Position numbers and translations under genes: made by a program. Shown here piece by piece: positions 33,824 to 43,528 of a DNA stretch of 64,000 bases. Location of the stretch: contig JAFCMP010000517.1 of NCBI GenBank assembly GCA_017506865.1, positions 434,001-498,000 of the forward strand, given 5' to 3'. This stretch comes from Tribonema minus (lineage: Eukaryota > Sar > Xanthophyceae > Tribonematales > Tribonemataceae). Within the stretch, counting starts at the first letter, position 1; every line of letters begins with the position of its first letter. Below the pieces are notes generated by a model. It searched no databases, was not told the origin of the DNA, and was given only the letters and a program-made list of their open reading frames with translations.

Positions 33824-36800
33824 CTAAATGATGTCGATGCCAGTGTCGGCCTGGTCAAGCTCTGACCACATGTGCATGTATTCGCTGAGCCTGACGGTGG
33901 TCGCCTCGGGCCGCGTGGCATACGTGTGCCGCTCGAGCAGGCCCGCAATCTCGTCTGCGTCCAGGGTGAGGCCCATGCGGTCGAGGACGAGGCCCAGATG
34001 TTCAACTTGAAGTTCGCCCGTCGTCTCGTCGTCAAAGAAGTCAAACGCGTCGCGCGCCTCGCTGACCTGAAATGTGTCACAGTGAGCACAGGTCAAGTTG
34101 GTGAGGTTCGGCATGCAGCGCAGAGGAGACGTCGTGGGCTGTGCAGCCATCTGCTGCATGCATGAAAACACAGTCTTGGCCTGGGGATGTCTGAGCAAGG
34201 AGATGCATACATACATGAATGTGCCCTGTGCGCCATGAGAGCGGCTGAAATGAAATGCTTGTGTTGATTCAACTCTTACTGCAAGTATGTCACGCTGACT
34301 GCAGATTGCTGCACCGAGTACGTGCCAACAACATCAATGATCTGATCAGCTGCGTGCACACTTGTACACTTGAATCCAAGGTGGTTGTCGGCAGTGCGCC
34401 ACTGTACCACTGTACCATGACCCTAAGCACAAGGTGTGTGCCAGTGGATAGAAGTGATACCTAGGGTGCTGCATGATAAACAATATGATAAACAATACAG
34501 CAATGATCACACGCTACAGACTACGTAATGTGGTGCACGTCAATATCGTGCGCATGCTGCGCTGGCAGCATCAGAGCAGCAGTTTTCAACACCAAGGCAT
34601 CAAGTGATACCACGATCGGTTTGCGCCAGATCCCAACACCTAGAACTATCACTTACGGCAGAATGGATGTGCAGCCAACCTCAAAACCCAACTCCAGTTG
34701 ACCGTTATTGCCCATTTGAACACCATACAGCAACTACGTTACTTCGAAGTATTAGCCTTCACCACAGCATACCCGGCACGCCGATACTGACACGCCTCAA
34801 GCTTTCCAGCAATAATCGTTGTGCACAGATAGAGCTGGTGAGATATTTGGCTACCTGCATATTGCCCAGCCCCAGCTTCTCCCCCAGGATGGATGCCTCA
34901 GCCCTCATCACCTGCACTGCCTGCTGCTCCTCCGTGCTGAGCGTCTCAACCTGACAGTGTGGGGTCATGACAAACAGAGACTTTGAGCACATGCAGGCAG
35001 CACCATTCGCAGCTCTGGAAAAAGGACATGCGCACACATTTACTGCACCATGCTGCCGCTGCTGCTGCTGCACAAGTGGCAAGCGTCTGCATGTACAGAG
35101 CAGCTTTCACTGCGCCGCAGCTTGTGCGCTTGAGCGCTTGCACAATGCAGGCACAGGCATCAGTCACAACAAAACCGCGCATGAATTTCGATCCGGATTG
35201 CTTGAAACATGTTGTTGATGGGGTGGCTAGACGATGTTTTGGGCATGAAGTTCAGGGCTTGTGGGAATGCAGTCCACCAGATCACAGAGGCTGGCACACG
35301 GTCGCATGTGCGTTTCCACTAAAGGAGCAACACAAAGAGAAACAGCTTTCTTGACCAAGTGTTATGATACGCCGACCAGGGCACGTCTCTTGGATAATCG
35401 CCAGGGCTTGCACCTGCTTGCCTGCACAACACCACTACAACCACAATTCCCCCTCTCAACGGACACCGTAACCCCCCCAACACACCACGGCACGGTCGCC
35501 TGCCATACTGTTCAACTTGAATCTTCGACTTACTGCTGGAAACTTCAATTTACTGTCAACGGACACCGTAACCCCCCCAACACACCACGGCACGGTCGCC
35601 TGCCATACTGTTCAACTTGAATCTTCGACTTACTGCTGGAAACTTCAATTTACTGTTGCGACTCACCTTGATGTTCTCCGCCACCTTGTCGATGCCCTCG
35701 TCTATCATGCGCTCCAGCTCCTGTGGGTCAAACGTCTCAATCATGCCCTCATACGTCAGCGTCCCGTCCTCGTCCTGGCGGTAGAGCCTGATGTTGCCCG
35801 CGTCGTCCTCCTCGCGAATGTGCGTCACGCGGATGTGGTAGAAGGCGTCATCGGGTCCCATGTCGTACCGGATGCCGTCCGTGACGGTGAAGTCCAGGGT
35901 CTGACCAGCAAAAAATGGGGCAAATGCATGGCGCACGTGGAGGTTCAGCGCTGGCATGCGGGCTCTGTTTCGTAAAAATCTTGAGGTTGAGGTGACGATT
36001 TGGAGGGTGGTGGTGCCTGGAGCGCAGTACGCTGCATTAGGGTTAAGATGAGGGTGAGGGGAACGCGACGTGGTAGGGTTAGGGTTAGGGATGCATCTCC
36101 GCGCGGCGTGCTGCAGTCCCAGGTGAATGCAACAACACATGGACATCGGTGTGAATGAATCGTATTCAAGAGTTCGAGTGTGCCTTGCCCGCCTTGCAGT
36201 GAAAATTGCAGCACCAGCTCAAGTGTAGGCGACGAAGCCTGCACGATGATGAACGGGCCATGATTGTCGACTTGCCCCTGAACTTCTGAAGCATGCACAT
36301 CAGCAGGCATGCATGCTGTCAAGCTACAGGAGTTCAACTTTTTAAAGATTGAGAGGTGGGGTGCACACTTGATCTAGCGACGCACCAACTCTTTTGTGAG
36401 CAGCTGCTAAAGCAGCAGGCAATGCAGAGTTACAGTGATCTGGGATGATGATGCAGTCAGCACTGCAAAGTATAGCAGTTCACACTATCATGACTCAGCT
36501 TGTCATTTGACTTTGTTTTGGATCCTTCGAAAACTGCCACACTCATACATGACCAAACTGGGGCAATGACCTTCTTGCAAATAACTGAACCGAGTTCTCA
36601 AGTCACATATTTTTGCCAATGGGCTAAATTTGCACCCTAGACTCGCTTGATCCAAAAGGGTCAATTATGTTGCAGTTGGATCATGTTACATCACATCCTA
36701 CATCAGCCTCCTGTCGCACTGCTAAGCCAGTCGCAGCGAATCTCACCTTTGCAAAGTTAGGTATGGTGATGGATGCCTTGTAGCGGCCGTCCCGCTGCCG

Positions 36801-37145
36801 CAGCAGAGGCACCATGACAGGGGTCTCCTCGCCATCCCACCCATTGTACCCTCCGCAATAGAACAGTCCCGATTCCTCGCGAAAGAACTCGCGTGGGGGG
36901 GTGTAATGCACCATGATAGTGTCCTCCACACTGAGCTCCTGTGCTGAGTACTCTATGCTGCCGCTGCCCAGCTGTGTCGCAGCAGCTGTCGCAGCTTCCA
37001 TGCGCAAGATCCTGTGGCTCTGTTGTCTCATGTGTTGAGTCGGCGCGTGACGCCTGAGCGCCAGCGCTGGGCGGGCAAAGCTGCAGACATGTTTTGGCTG
37101 CGCTGCGAGCAGCAAGGTGCCACAGGTTGCTCCAAGCACCCTCAT
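33824..37145 (-). CDS. CBM25/53-like starch-binding protein with C-terminal degenerate EF-hand
   Basis: Four exons in phase 0: 37145-36747, 35900-35667, 34950-34855, 34066-33824 (323 aa). The N-terminus is hydrophobic (MRVLGATCGTLLLAA) and followed by CSFARP, loosely like the heterokont plastid signal with Phe after the cleavage site. Residues about 75-165, split by intron 1, read IMVHYTPP, GGYNGWDG, ITIPNFAK, LDFTVTDG and YDMGPDDAFYHI. This is the layout of CBM25/53 starch-binding modules. Residues 250-323 resemble a calmodulin-type EF-hand pair. The loop DDETTGELQVEH has His where Glu is expected at position 12, so calcium binding may be weak. The domain names rest on pattern recognition. 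A glucan-binding, possibly calcium-responsive plastid protein is inferred. The gene is divergent from the gene at 37371. Confidence 0.7.
35457..35656. repeat. Perfect 100-bp tandem duplication in a CBM/EF-hand gene intron
   Basis: Two 100-bp units begin CAACGGACACCGTAACCCCC (35457, 35557) and end TTCAATTTACTGT. They are identical by eye and lie about 10 bp from the donor of exon 2 of the minus-strand gene, within its second intron. Confidence 0.93.
36072..36090 (+). repeat. Interstitial telomere-type repeat (TTAGGG)
   Basis: A TTAGGG array of about three units lies in intron 1 of the CBM/EF-hand gene. Confidence 0.88.
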
Positions 37146-37370
37146 GCTGCACTCGCTAGATTGAAGCCAAGCCCGAGCCTCGAGGATGTTGTTAGCGGTG
37201 ATCTAGATTCTAGTTTTTTCTCCATGGCAACTTGAACTCGAGAACTTTAGCAGGGACAGCACCGGACGCCTCAGGACACAGCCAAAGGAGCATCACAGGT
37301 TTACTTTAGCCTCGGTACTAGCGAGAATCCACCATCAGCCACTTCCGACAAGCATTAACAGAAGTCAAAC
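37146..37370. promoter_or_regulatory. Bidirectional promoter region
   Basis: 225 bp separate the start codon of the minus-strand CBM/EF-hand gene from that of the plus-strand small protein. The interval must serve both genes. No TATA box is evident. Confidence 0.5.
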
Positions 37371-37664
37371 ATGATGTCTGCTCTGGGGCGCACGGCTTCG
37401 GCCGCCATCACTCAGACGTCGCGCCGCAACTACAGAGCCACAACGCTGGTGGCGCGCTGGATGCGTGAGGAGGAGCACATTCAGCACATGGAGCTGGAGA
37501 AGGAGGTGCACGAGCGACATGAGAAGGAGGCGCTGGACGCAGCTAAGAAAATTGCGGATAGTGTGCTCAAGCTGACAGCCAACAAGGACGCCCCCACCAT
37601 AGAGCCGGTTCTGAAGCTGGGCAAGAGGGCCAGAAAGCCGGCCAGGCGCTTCGTCAGCGCTTGA
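37371..37664 (+). CDS. Small basic protein, probably mitochondrial (hypothetical)
   Basis: A single-exon frame of 97 aa with two adjacent start codons (37371, 37374). Residues 1-30 are rich in Ala, Ser, Thr and Arg with no acidic residues, as in a mitochondrial presequence. Residues 31-72 form a charged amphipathic helix (REEEHIQHMELEKEVHERHE, then alternating Lys and Ala). The tail is basic (KRARKPARRF). I do not recognise the family. Length, charge and helix are compatible with a small respiratory-complex or ribosome-associated subunit, but this is only a guess. It is divergent from the CBM/EF-hand gene and is the only intact intron-free gene in the window. Confidence 0.65.
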   Translation: MMSALGRTASAAITQTSRRNYRATTLVARWMREEEHIQHMELEKEVHERHEKEALDAAKKIADSVLKLTANKDAPTIEPVLKLGKRARKPARRFVSA

Positions 37665-38977
37665 TGCGCGGGCAGCAACGGCCGCGTCGGTGAGCGAGGG
37701 ACAAAGACGAAGCGAAGGCGTGCACACGACGACAGGGGTGATCGCTGTAAATATACTGCGATGCAGGAAGTGGTACGTTTCAATGTAGCAGGAATACAAG
37801 CACTATCCTGAGGCTCAGGCCTGCCGAGTGTCGGTGGCAGAGTTGAAGGCGCATGCAAGCTGTGATCTACTCTTGTAAAGGCCAGAAGGTGACCTAGAAG
37901 GGCGCAGCAGTGCGCATGCAGAGTATGCTCCGAGAGCAGGCACCAGGCTGTCACGATCAACAACCCCGCAAAAGTGCATGAGCTCCATACGCACATATCA
38001 CCTGTGCTGTGGGAGAGCTCATAGATGTGCTGAGGAAAAGAGCATCAAGTGACAAGGACGCGGTTTGGGTTTACGTTGAGGATGAAATCTTGCAAAGACA
38101 TGCGATAGCCTGAGGCAGCGCTGCTCTCATATACCATAGGGCAGTGATGGAACGTTAGATGCGGCGTGTGACTGCGTGGACAGATGCGTGCACACTGGCA
38201 CAAGCACATGTGCGACGGTGAATACTTGTGTATCGACCAATGAATGCACAACACAATGGTGTGATCTGTCTAAATACCTCAAAGTATATGGCAGTTTTTG
38301 TTGTGTGTCGACAGTGTCGTTGCTGCAACTGTGATGTTCCTGTAGTGATCATGCCCCCTGTTTATGCCTTTTTATTGGTGCGTGCATCACGCCACTGCGT
38401 AAGCATTTTTTTGTGCATCACCCCATTGTTTTTAAGATGCTCCAGAATCAGCAAGAGCAATGCAAGCATTGATGCTTTGCTTGGGGCGGCAATCATCTCA
38501 TGTCAGCTGTGCGTACATGTTTGATGGCTCATGTTGTTGACATTGGCTTGGCCGATGCATATTTCAAGCTTTCTATCTGATGCACGCAAGCGACTGCAAC
38601 AGCACAGCATTGCATGTGATTTCAGGCAAAAGACCTGAAACAATTTACAGCGCGGACAAATACATGAAACAAATGTCTGCAAATGCATCGAGTTGGGGTA
38701 CCTGCAGAAAAAGACCTGTTCATCAGAGATCTGCTTCCAGAATTTTGCTGCTGCAGTTATCTGCCAACAATCACATTGAGGCTGGTACCTTTTTTTTTTT
38801 TAACCCTTTTGTTCAACTTCAATCAAAGTTCAAAACAGTTTCGCCAACCTCAAACCTGGAAGATCGCGAGGCAGCGTGGCAGAGAGAAGAGAGAGGCAGG
38901 CTGGCTTCTGGGTGGCAGAGGGGCGAGGCTGGCTGTTGCGTGGCCGCGGCAACGGCGATTCCAGCTGAGGGTGCGAA
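37665..38977. other. Intergenic region upstream of kish
   Basis: No gene is recognised in 1.3 kb. The last 200 bp, with a poly-T tract at about 38789-38800, precede the kish start codon and should contain its promoter. Confidence 0.5.
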
Positions 38978-39326
38978 ATGGTGAGTCTGCTTTTTGAACA
39001 ACTTGATCACCTTGCTTGCGCTTGCTCATCGGTGGGTACTGACTTCTTGTGCCTTCGCTCCTTCCTGATCCGCCGTTGCTGCCGCTGAGCAGTCCGCTAT
39101 ATTCGACTTCTCCAGCCTCATCACAGTGCTGTTGCTGCTGATATGTACATGCACGTACCTGCGAGGCTTCAGATCGGGCATCTTTGACAACTCAGCGGAG
39201 CCACACCGGCATACGGGCTTCAAGGGACTGTGCTGGAAGTTCAGCAGAATAGGAGAGCGCATTAGCCCCTACGTAAGCGTATCATGCCTGCTGATGGCTG
39301 TACACATCCTGTTCATAAAGCAATGA
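38978..39326 (+). CDS. kish: Protein kish (TMEM167 family)
   Basis: Exon 1 is only the initiation codon (38978-38980), followed at once by a GTGAGT donor. Exon 2 (39093-39326) adds 77 residues, giving 78 aa against about 72 for animal Kish-A. The sequence shows the family hallmarks: SAIF-F-SL-TV near the N-terminus, a first membrane helix LLLLICTCTY followed by LRG, the central CWKFSRIGERISPYVSV block, and a second helix ending HILFIKQ. Kish is a Golgi/early secretory pathway membrane protein needed for constitutive secretion. The extra residues sit in the loop between the helices (DNSAEPHRHTG). Recognition is strong even though the ATG-only exon makes the start look absent in a simple scan. 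Confidence 0.92.
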
Positions 39327-40764
39327 CGCAAATACACTTGTAAATACTATGGTGCGATCGGTGCTTACGTTTTCTGCTGCATGTGTGCCACTACTGTAGT
39401 ACAGAATCGGGAAACACAGGAGAGTTTGATCCTTGCAGTGTGCATGATGATGGCGGCTGACCTCGTGAACACAGTGCCTGAGCGCATTTGTTTGTTCATC
39501 ATCATTGCTCACTGAGGGCCCTTCGATGCAGTCGACTTGGATGACAGTGACAACGTGTGTGACTGTCGCTGCCCCTGTGATGCAGCATTGGGTGCCCGCT
39601 AGCCGACTACTCACAATCTGGATTTGATTATACAGAGTATTCAGCGCAGTAACTGCCGGCATGCATCAGCTGCACGGCACCATGGTATCATGAGTCCCTC
39701 CCCCCAGTATGTTTACTGGTTTGCGTGCTTTGCTGGATAGCTGCATGGTATGCTGTCAACACCAGGGACTGGATGTGCATCATTGCATTCACTTCCGGTG
39801 GAACGTTAATGCTTCTTTGCACTCTGCTGCTCAACATGCACCGCTGTAGCTGACTAGGGCTGTGTGCTCTGCAAGCTGTATGCTCTTGTCTTGTGCTGCC
39901 GCAATAGTATTGATCAGCCACACTATGTGCTGCCGCAATAGTATTGATGCAGCCGCACAATACCCATATCACATGCGCATCCAATAGCTGGCCGCGCTTG
40001 GAGCCTCTACTGTGGCTTTAATGCATGTAGGCTTCGACTCAGTGTGCATTGGCAGCACGCATGCGATCGAGCACCGAGGCATCGTGCTGTAGAATACCGG
40101 CCACTGAGGGTAGCATCATGAGGTTGACGCAGGCTGACAGCAGCACTGCAATCCCTTCTGGATGCAGCAAGCTTATCATACTTCCAGTACTTTGTATACT
40201 TCCAAGTATGAGCTTGCAGGTAAAGTAGAAGTCGCACCCTCAAGCGTCAACCTGGGCTGCGAATATTGCTGATTGGAACTGTATATGCTGAGATGCGCAG
40301 CACAGATTGTTGCAGACTATATGAGACCCCCTTGACGTGAGTGATAGATACACATCATTCACGCAAACTATCACCGCAGGGACCCCACATTGGGCCAGCG
40401 ATGACGGGCAACGGATGTTGAATGGCATTTGTTTCATGACGCAGAGCTGCAAGCGCCACCGAGCACAGGCAATTGTCCAAGTTCCATACAATAAGCTCAT
40501 GCTTGCAACGCCTGAGGCACAGCAAGACACCCTGGTCGAAGTCAAGCGTTTCGACGTAGAAGTACATGAGAGTTGTCATGGCATTCATACAGTGTAGCCC
40601 AGCTCTATTACCACGGCAGCACAAGTGGGAGCGCCACCCGGCTGCCCTGACTGCCTACCATAGCATACCCGTATACAGCACGTTGGCATCAGCAGCACAT
40701 CCTATGAAGACCCCCTCCATCCCTACCCCTATAAATCATTCAAAACCCTAACATTCCCGCCCCC
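39327..40764. other. Intergenic region between convergent genes
   Basis: Kish and the minus-strand gene ending at 40765 converge here, so both 3' UTRs fall in this 1.4 kb. I see no further gene. Short direct repeats occur at 39897-39960 (TGTGCTGCCGCAATAGTATTGAT). Confidence 0.5.
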
Positions 40765-42419
40765 CTAGCTAAGGAGGTCATCGTCGTCCCCCGACTCCGG
40801 CGACTGCTGGTACAGCTTCTGAATCGCGGCAGCCTTTTCCGCCTTGAGCCTGTCCTCCTCCGCCTTAGCCTTGGCCGCGTCCGCCGCGCGCGCCTCCTGC
40901 CCCAGCAAATCCTCATCCTCACTGTTCGCACCCCCCCCCGTCTGCATCTCGGTAGGTCCGTCGAGCGGCTCGTGCGTTGCGGCAAACTCGGGGTTGTAGC
41001 GGCGCGTCTCCTTGGCGTACTTGTCGCCGGGCCCGACGTTCTCCTCCTTCATGCGCCGCAGCTCGCGCATGAGGTCCTCGTTGTACGCGACCTCGCCCTC
41101 CACCATGTGCTCCTCCGCGTTCTGCGCGCAGCGCGCAAGCATGCAGTCAACACCAGGTTGAGCATCATCTCAGGTATGGGGATGTCGTTGTGCTGCACAA
41201 TGTATGACACTGACCAATTGTGAAGGAAAAAACAAGTCTCAGGCTGCTAAGTTTGAGCATAATCTTATGAGCAATACTCGAGAGCATGCGGTCTTCGTGC
41301 ACGCGACATGTGCTCCTCTGGGTTCTGTCTTGCGCAACGCATGCACGCAGTGAACATGTGATCAGATCAAAACAGTGTGCAGATGTGCATCGTCTGATGG
41401 CAAAAACACCCCCTGCCATATGCTACTTCGCATTGTCAGCCACACCATGTTCAACTTCAATTTTGAATGAGCACGTTACAAGCTGAGCATCACCTCAAAA
41501 TGCGCCGTGCTGGGGCAGCGGCAACAGGTTCTTTCAGGGGTCAGATCAATTGTCGCAATGTGATGAGGACAGCTGCTGTGCTCCATGACCGATGTATACT
41601 CCGCAAGCAGCTCCGCGGAGAACACAGCAGCAAGCGTTGAGCAATGTCCAATCCCAAAAGGGGACAGTCCCAACTTTCCTCAACAGTGGTGGAATGCTAA
41701 CCGTCCATGTGTGAACTCGAGTGAGTACGAAACCATGAAATGCTGGCTCATAGTTGACAGAGAGCGTGCATGTTGCATCATAGAAGCAGTGTGCACGCAC
41801 ACATTCACGCCAGCACCGCCATTGCTGACACCTTCGGACTGCAAGTTGAAGTTCACACCAGAGTGACGCACCTGCTGAAACTTTGTGTTCTCCTCCCTGA
41901 TCCGCTTCCGCTGGGCGTTCATGTCCGTGGCGCTGATAACGGAGCAGCGGTACATTACATACGCCAAAGTGCCTCCGCCAATCAGCGTGGGGCCGAGCTT
42001 GATAGGCTCCTTCTTCTTCTTTGCCACCTCCGATTCCACGGGCTGCTCCACCACTTCCTCATATTTGTCCTCCACCTCCAGGTCACCGCCAAAGAAGTCA
42101 TCGTCCACCTGCCCTCGCGGAACATGGTGGCGTTGGTGAGACAGTGCTTCTCCGTTGCCGTAAGCTGCAAAGAGTTACCCGAGATCATGAGTGTGACATG
42201 AGGTCATCGCCATCACCTCGCGCCAGGGATGCTGAATAGCTTACAGTGCACACGTTGGTCCGCAACTTGGGTGAACTCGGTTGTTGTGAAAATGGATGCT
42301 TGCAAAATACCACCACCGCCGTGTCTTGTGTGCGGAAAACGGACTGTTATGATTAAAGATGCAACAGCCAAGAGGGCCACGGCTGCTCCCAGTACATACG
42401 TGCCATCAATTGTAATCAT
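40765..42419 (-). CDS. One-TM, charged helical protein (hypothetical)
   Basis: Three exons in frame: 42419-42311, 42164-41872 and 41121-40765, giving 252 aa. The start shown is the ATG at 42419. An acceptor-like CACAG lies 10 bp upstream, so a preceding exon is possible, perhaps even the plastid presequence exon at 43105, although phases do not match directly. Residues 7-28 form a hydrophobic helix (LGAAVALLAVASLIITV). An acidic stretch (VDDDFFGGDLEVEDKYEE), a Lys-rich patch and a weak hydrophobic segment (LIGGGTLAYVMY) follow. A long helical region with heptad-like charge comes next and the protein ends GDDDDLLS. The family is not recognised. An exon ghost of the last exon's 5' edge lies in the intron at about 41324. 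Confidence 0.55.
41295..41324 (-). repeat. Ghost copy of the last exon's 5' edge
   Basis: On the minus strand, ACAG followed by AACCCAGAGGAGCACATG resembles the true exon start at 41121 (GCAG followed by AACGCGGAGGAGCACATG). The copy lies 203 bp upstream in the same intron and diverges after about 20 nt. Confidence 0.6.
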
Positions 42420-42631
42420 TGAATCAAACCTGTGCGGAGTGAATCACATGTGACAAAGATTGATACTCTGTTCATGTACTTTGGTCTTGCGAACTGCAAG
42501 GCTATGAGCGCCTGGCGAGTTCAACTGGAAGATACATGTCATACAACGACACGGGCACGCCGGCACATTGCGACTATGCATGCCAATAGCACATTTTGCA
42601 GCAATCAGTGCCGGATGCAGTGGGTCCAACC

Positions 42632-43105
42632 TCAAGAAACATAAGACATGGCTTTTGCAAAAGGTGCCAAACAAACTGAACAAAGATCATGCAGACACAA
42701 ACTTCGCGCACGCAGAGAGGCACCACTCACATCAACAGACCGCTCGACCGTTGCTGCTGGCGCCGCATTCGCCACTGCAGGGCTTCCCATCGCCACCCTT
42801 AGCGCCACTGCCGCCACCACCCCCGCTGTCATCTTGCGAACAGAAGCTGGGACCAGCCTTCGCTTTCGCCCCGGCTGCTGTTGCTGCGGCTGCGCTTGTT
42901 GCTCCTGTTGTGAGCCAAAGATGAATCGCCTGATGGCAGCCCGCTTTCCATTGGGGTTCATCGCCATGACTACACCACCTGCATGAGGTTGCGCACTCTT
43001 GTGTCGAAGGCCATGTGCGGTACTGAGCGAGGGCGGAACAAAGGCCAACACGACGCCTTGGTGCAGCGCCACGAGGCATGCCACCGCTAATACCTGCAGT
43101 CTCAT
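42632..43105 (-). CDS. Plastid-targeted protein, 5' part (hypothetical)
   Basis: Exon 1 runs from the ATG at 43105 to a GTGAGT donor after 42731 (125 codons). Read through, the frame stops at 42632. Residues 1-21 are a signal peptide (MRLQVLAVACLVALHQGVVLA) directly followed by FVPPSL. This A|F-x-P junction matches the heterokont bipartite plastid-targeting motif (family knowledge). A Met/Ala-rich transit-like stretch, a Gln-rich patch, a basic KRRLVPASVRK segment and a hydrophobic Ala-rich helix (VVAAVALRVAMG) with a thylakoid-signal-like ANAAPA follow. The downstream exon was not identified, so the product is unknown. It is divergent from the dynein gene. Confidence 0.6.
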   Translation of the reverse strand: MRLQVLAVACLVALHQGVVLAFVPPSLSTAHGLRHKSAQPHAGGVVMAMNPNGKRAAIRRFIFGSQQEQQAQPQQQQPGRKRRLVPASVRKMTAGVVAAVALRVAMGSPAVANAAPAATVERSVDVSGASLRARSLCLHDLCSVCLAPFAKAMSYVS

Positions 43106-43528
43106 GATCAGCAAGCTCTGGCACACTGCACGGAAGTATCTACTGGCATCCCTTTGGAGGCAGCCACGTGGCCGAATTTCACTGCGACTGTTGGGCATAA
43201 CGGTCGCCTTTGTTTTTTTGCTTCAGCACAAAAGGCTGTGCTTTGCTCGCCAGCGGCACTGTGGTCTACGTCGATTACATGGTAGACCTGTAGAGAGACG
43301 CCAATCACTGGTGGAGAGATAGCTGCATTAGTCGGTGTGCACTAGAGGAATAGCCTCGCGGTCACACCTGTCCTACAATTTTGCCAGTTTGCAATCGAGG
43401 AGTGGCTGTACCGGAGCACGCAAGGCGTATAGCGGGCGGGACCAGCGGTTTGAACAGCGCTCTGCTGTTTGAAAACAAGCGCGGCTGATAGGGGCGCTAC
43501 ATAGGAGCGGATCGCAGCTGCTGCAGCC
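43106..43528. promoter_or_regulatory. Divergent promoter region: plastid protein / dynein
   Basis: 423 bp separate the minus-strand plastid-protein start from the plus-strand dynein start. This is the third head-to-head pair in the window. No specific element was identified. Confidence 0.45.
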
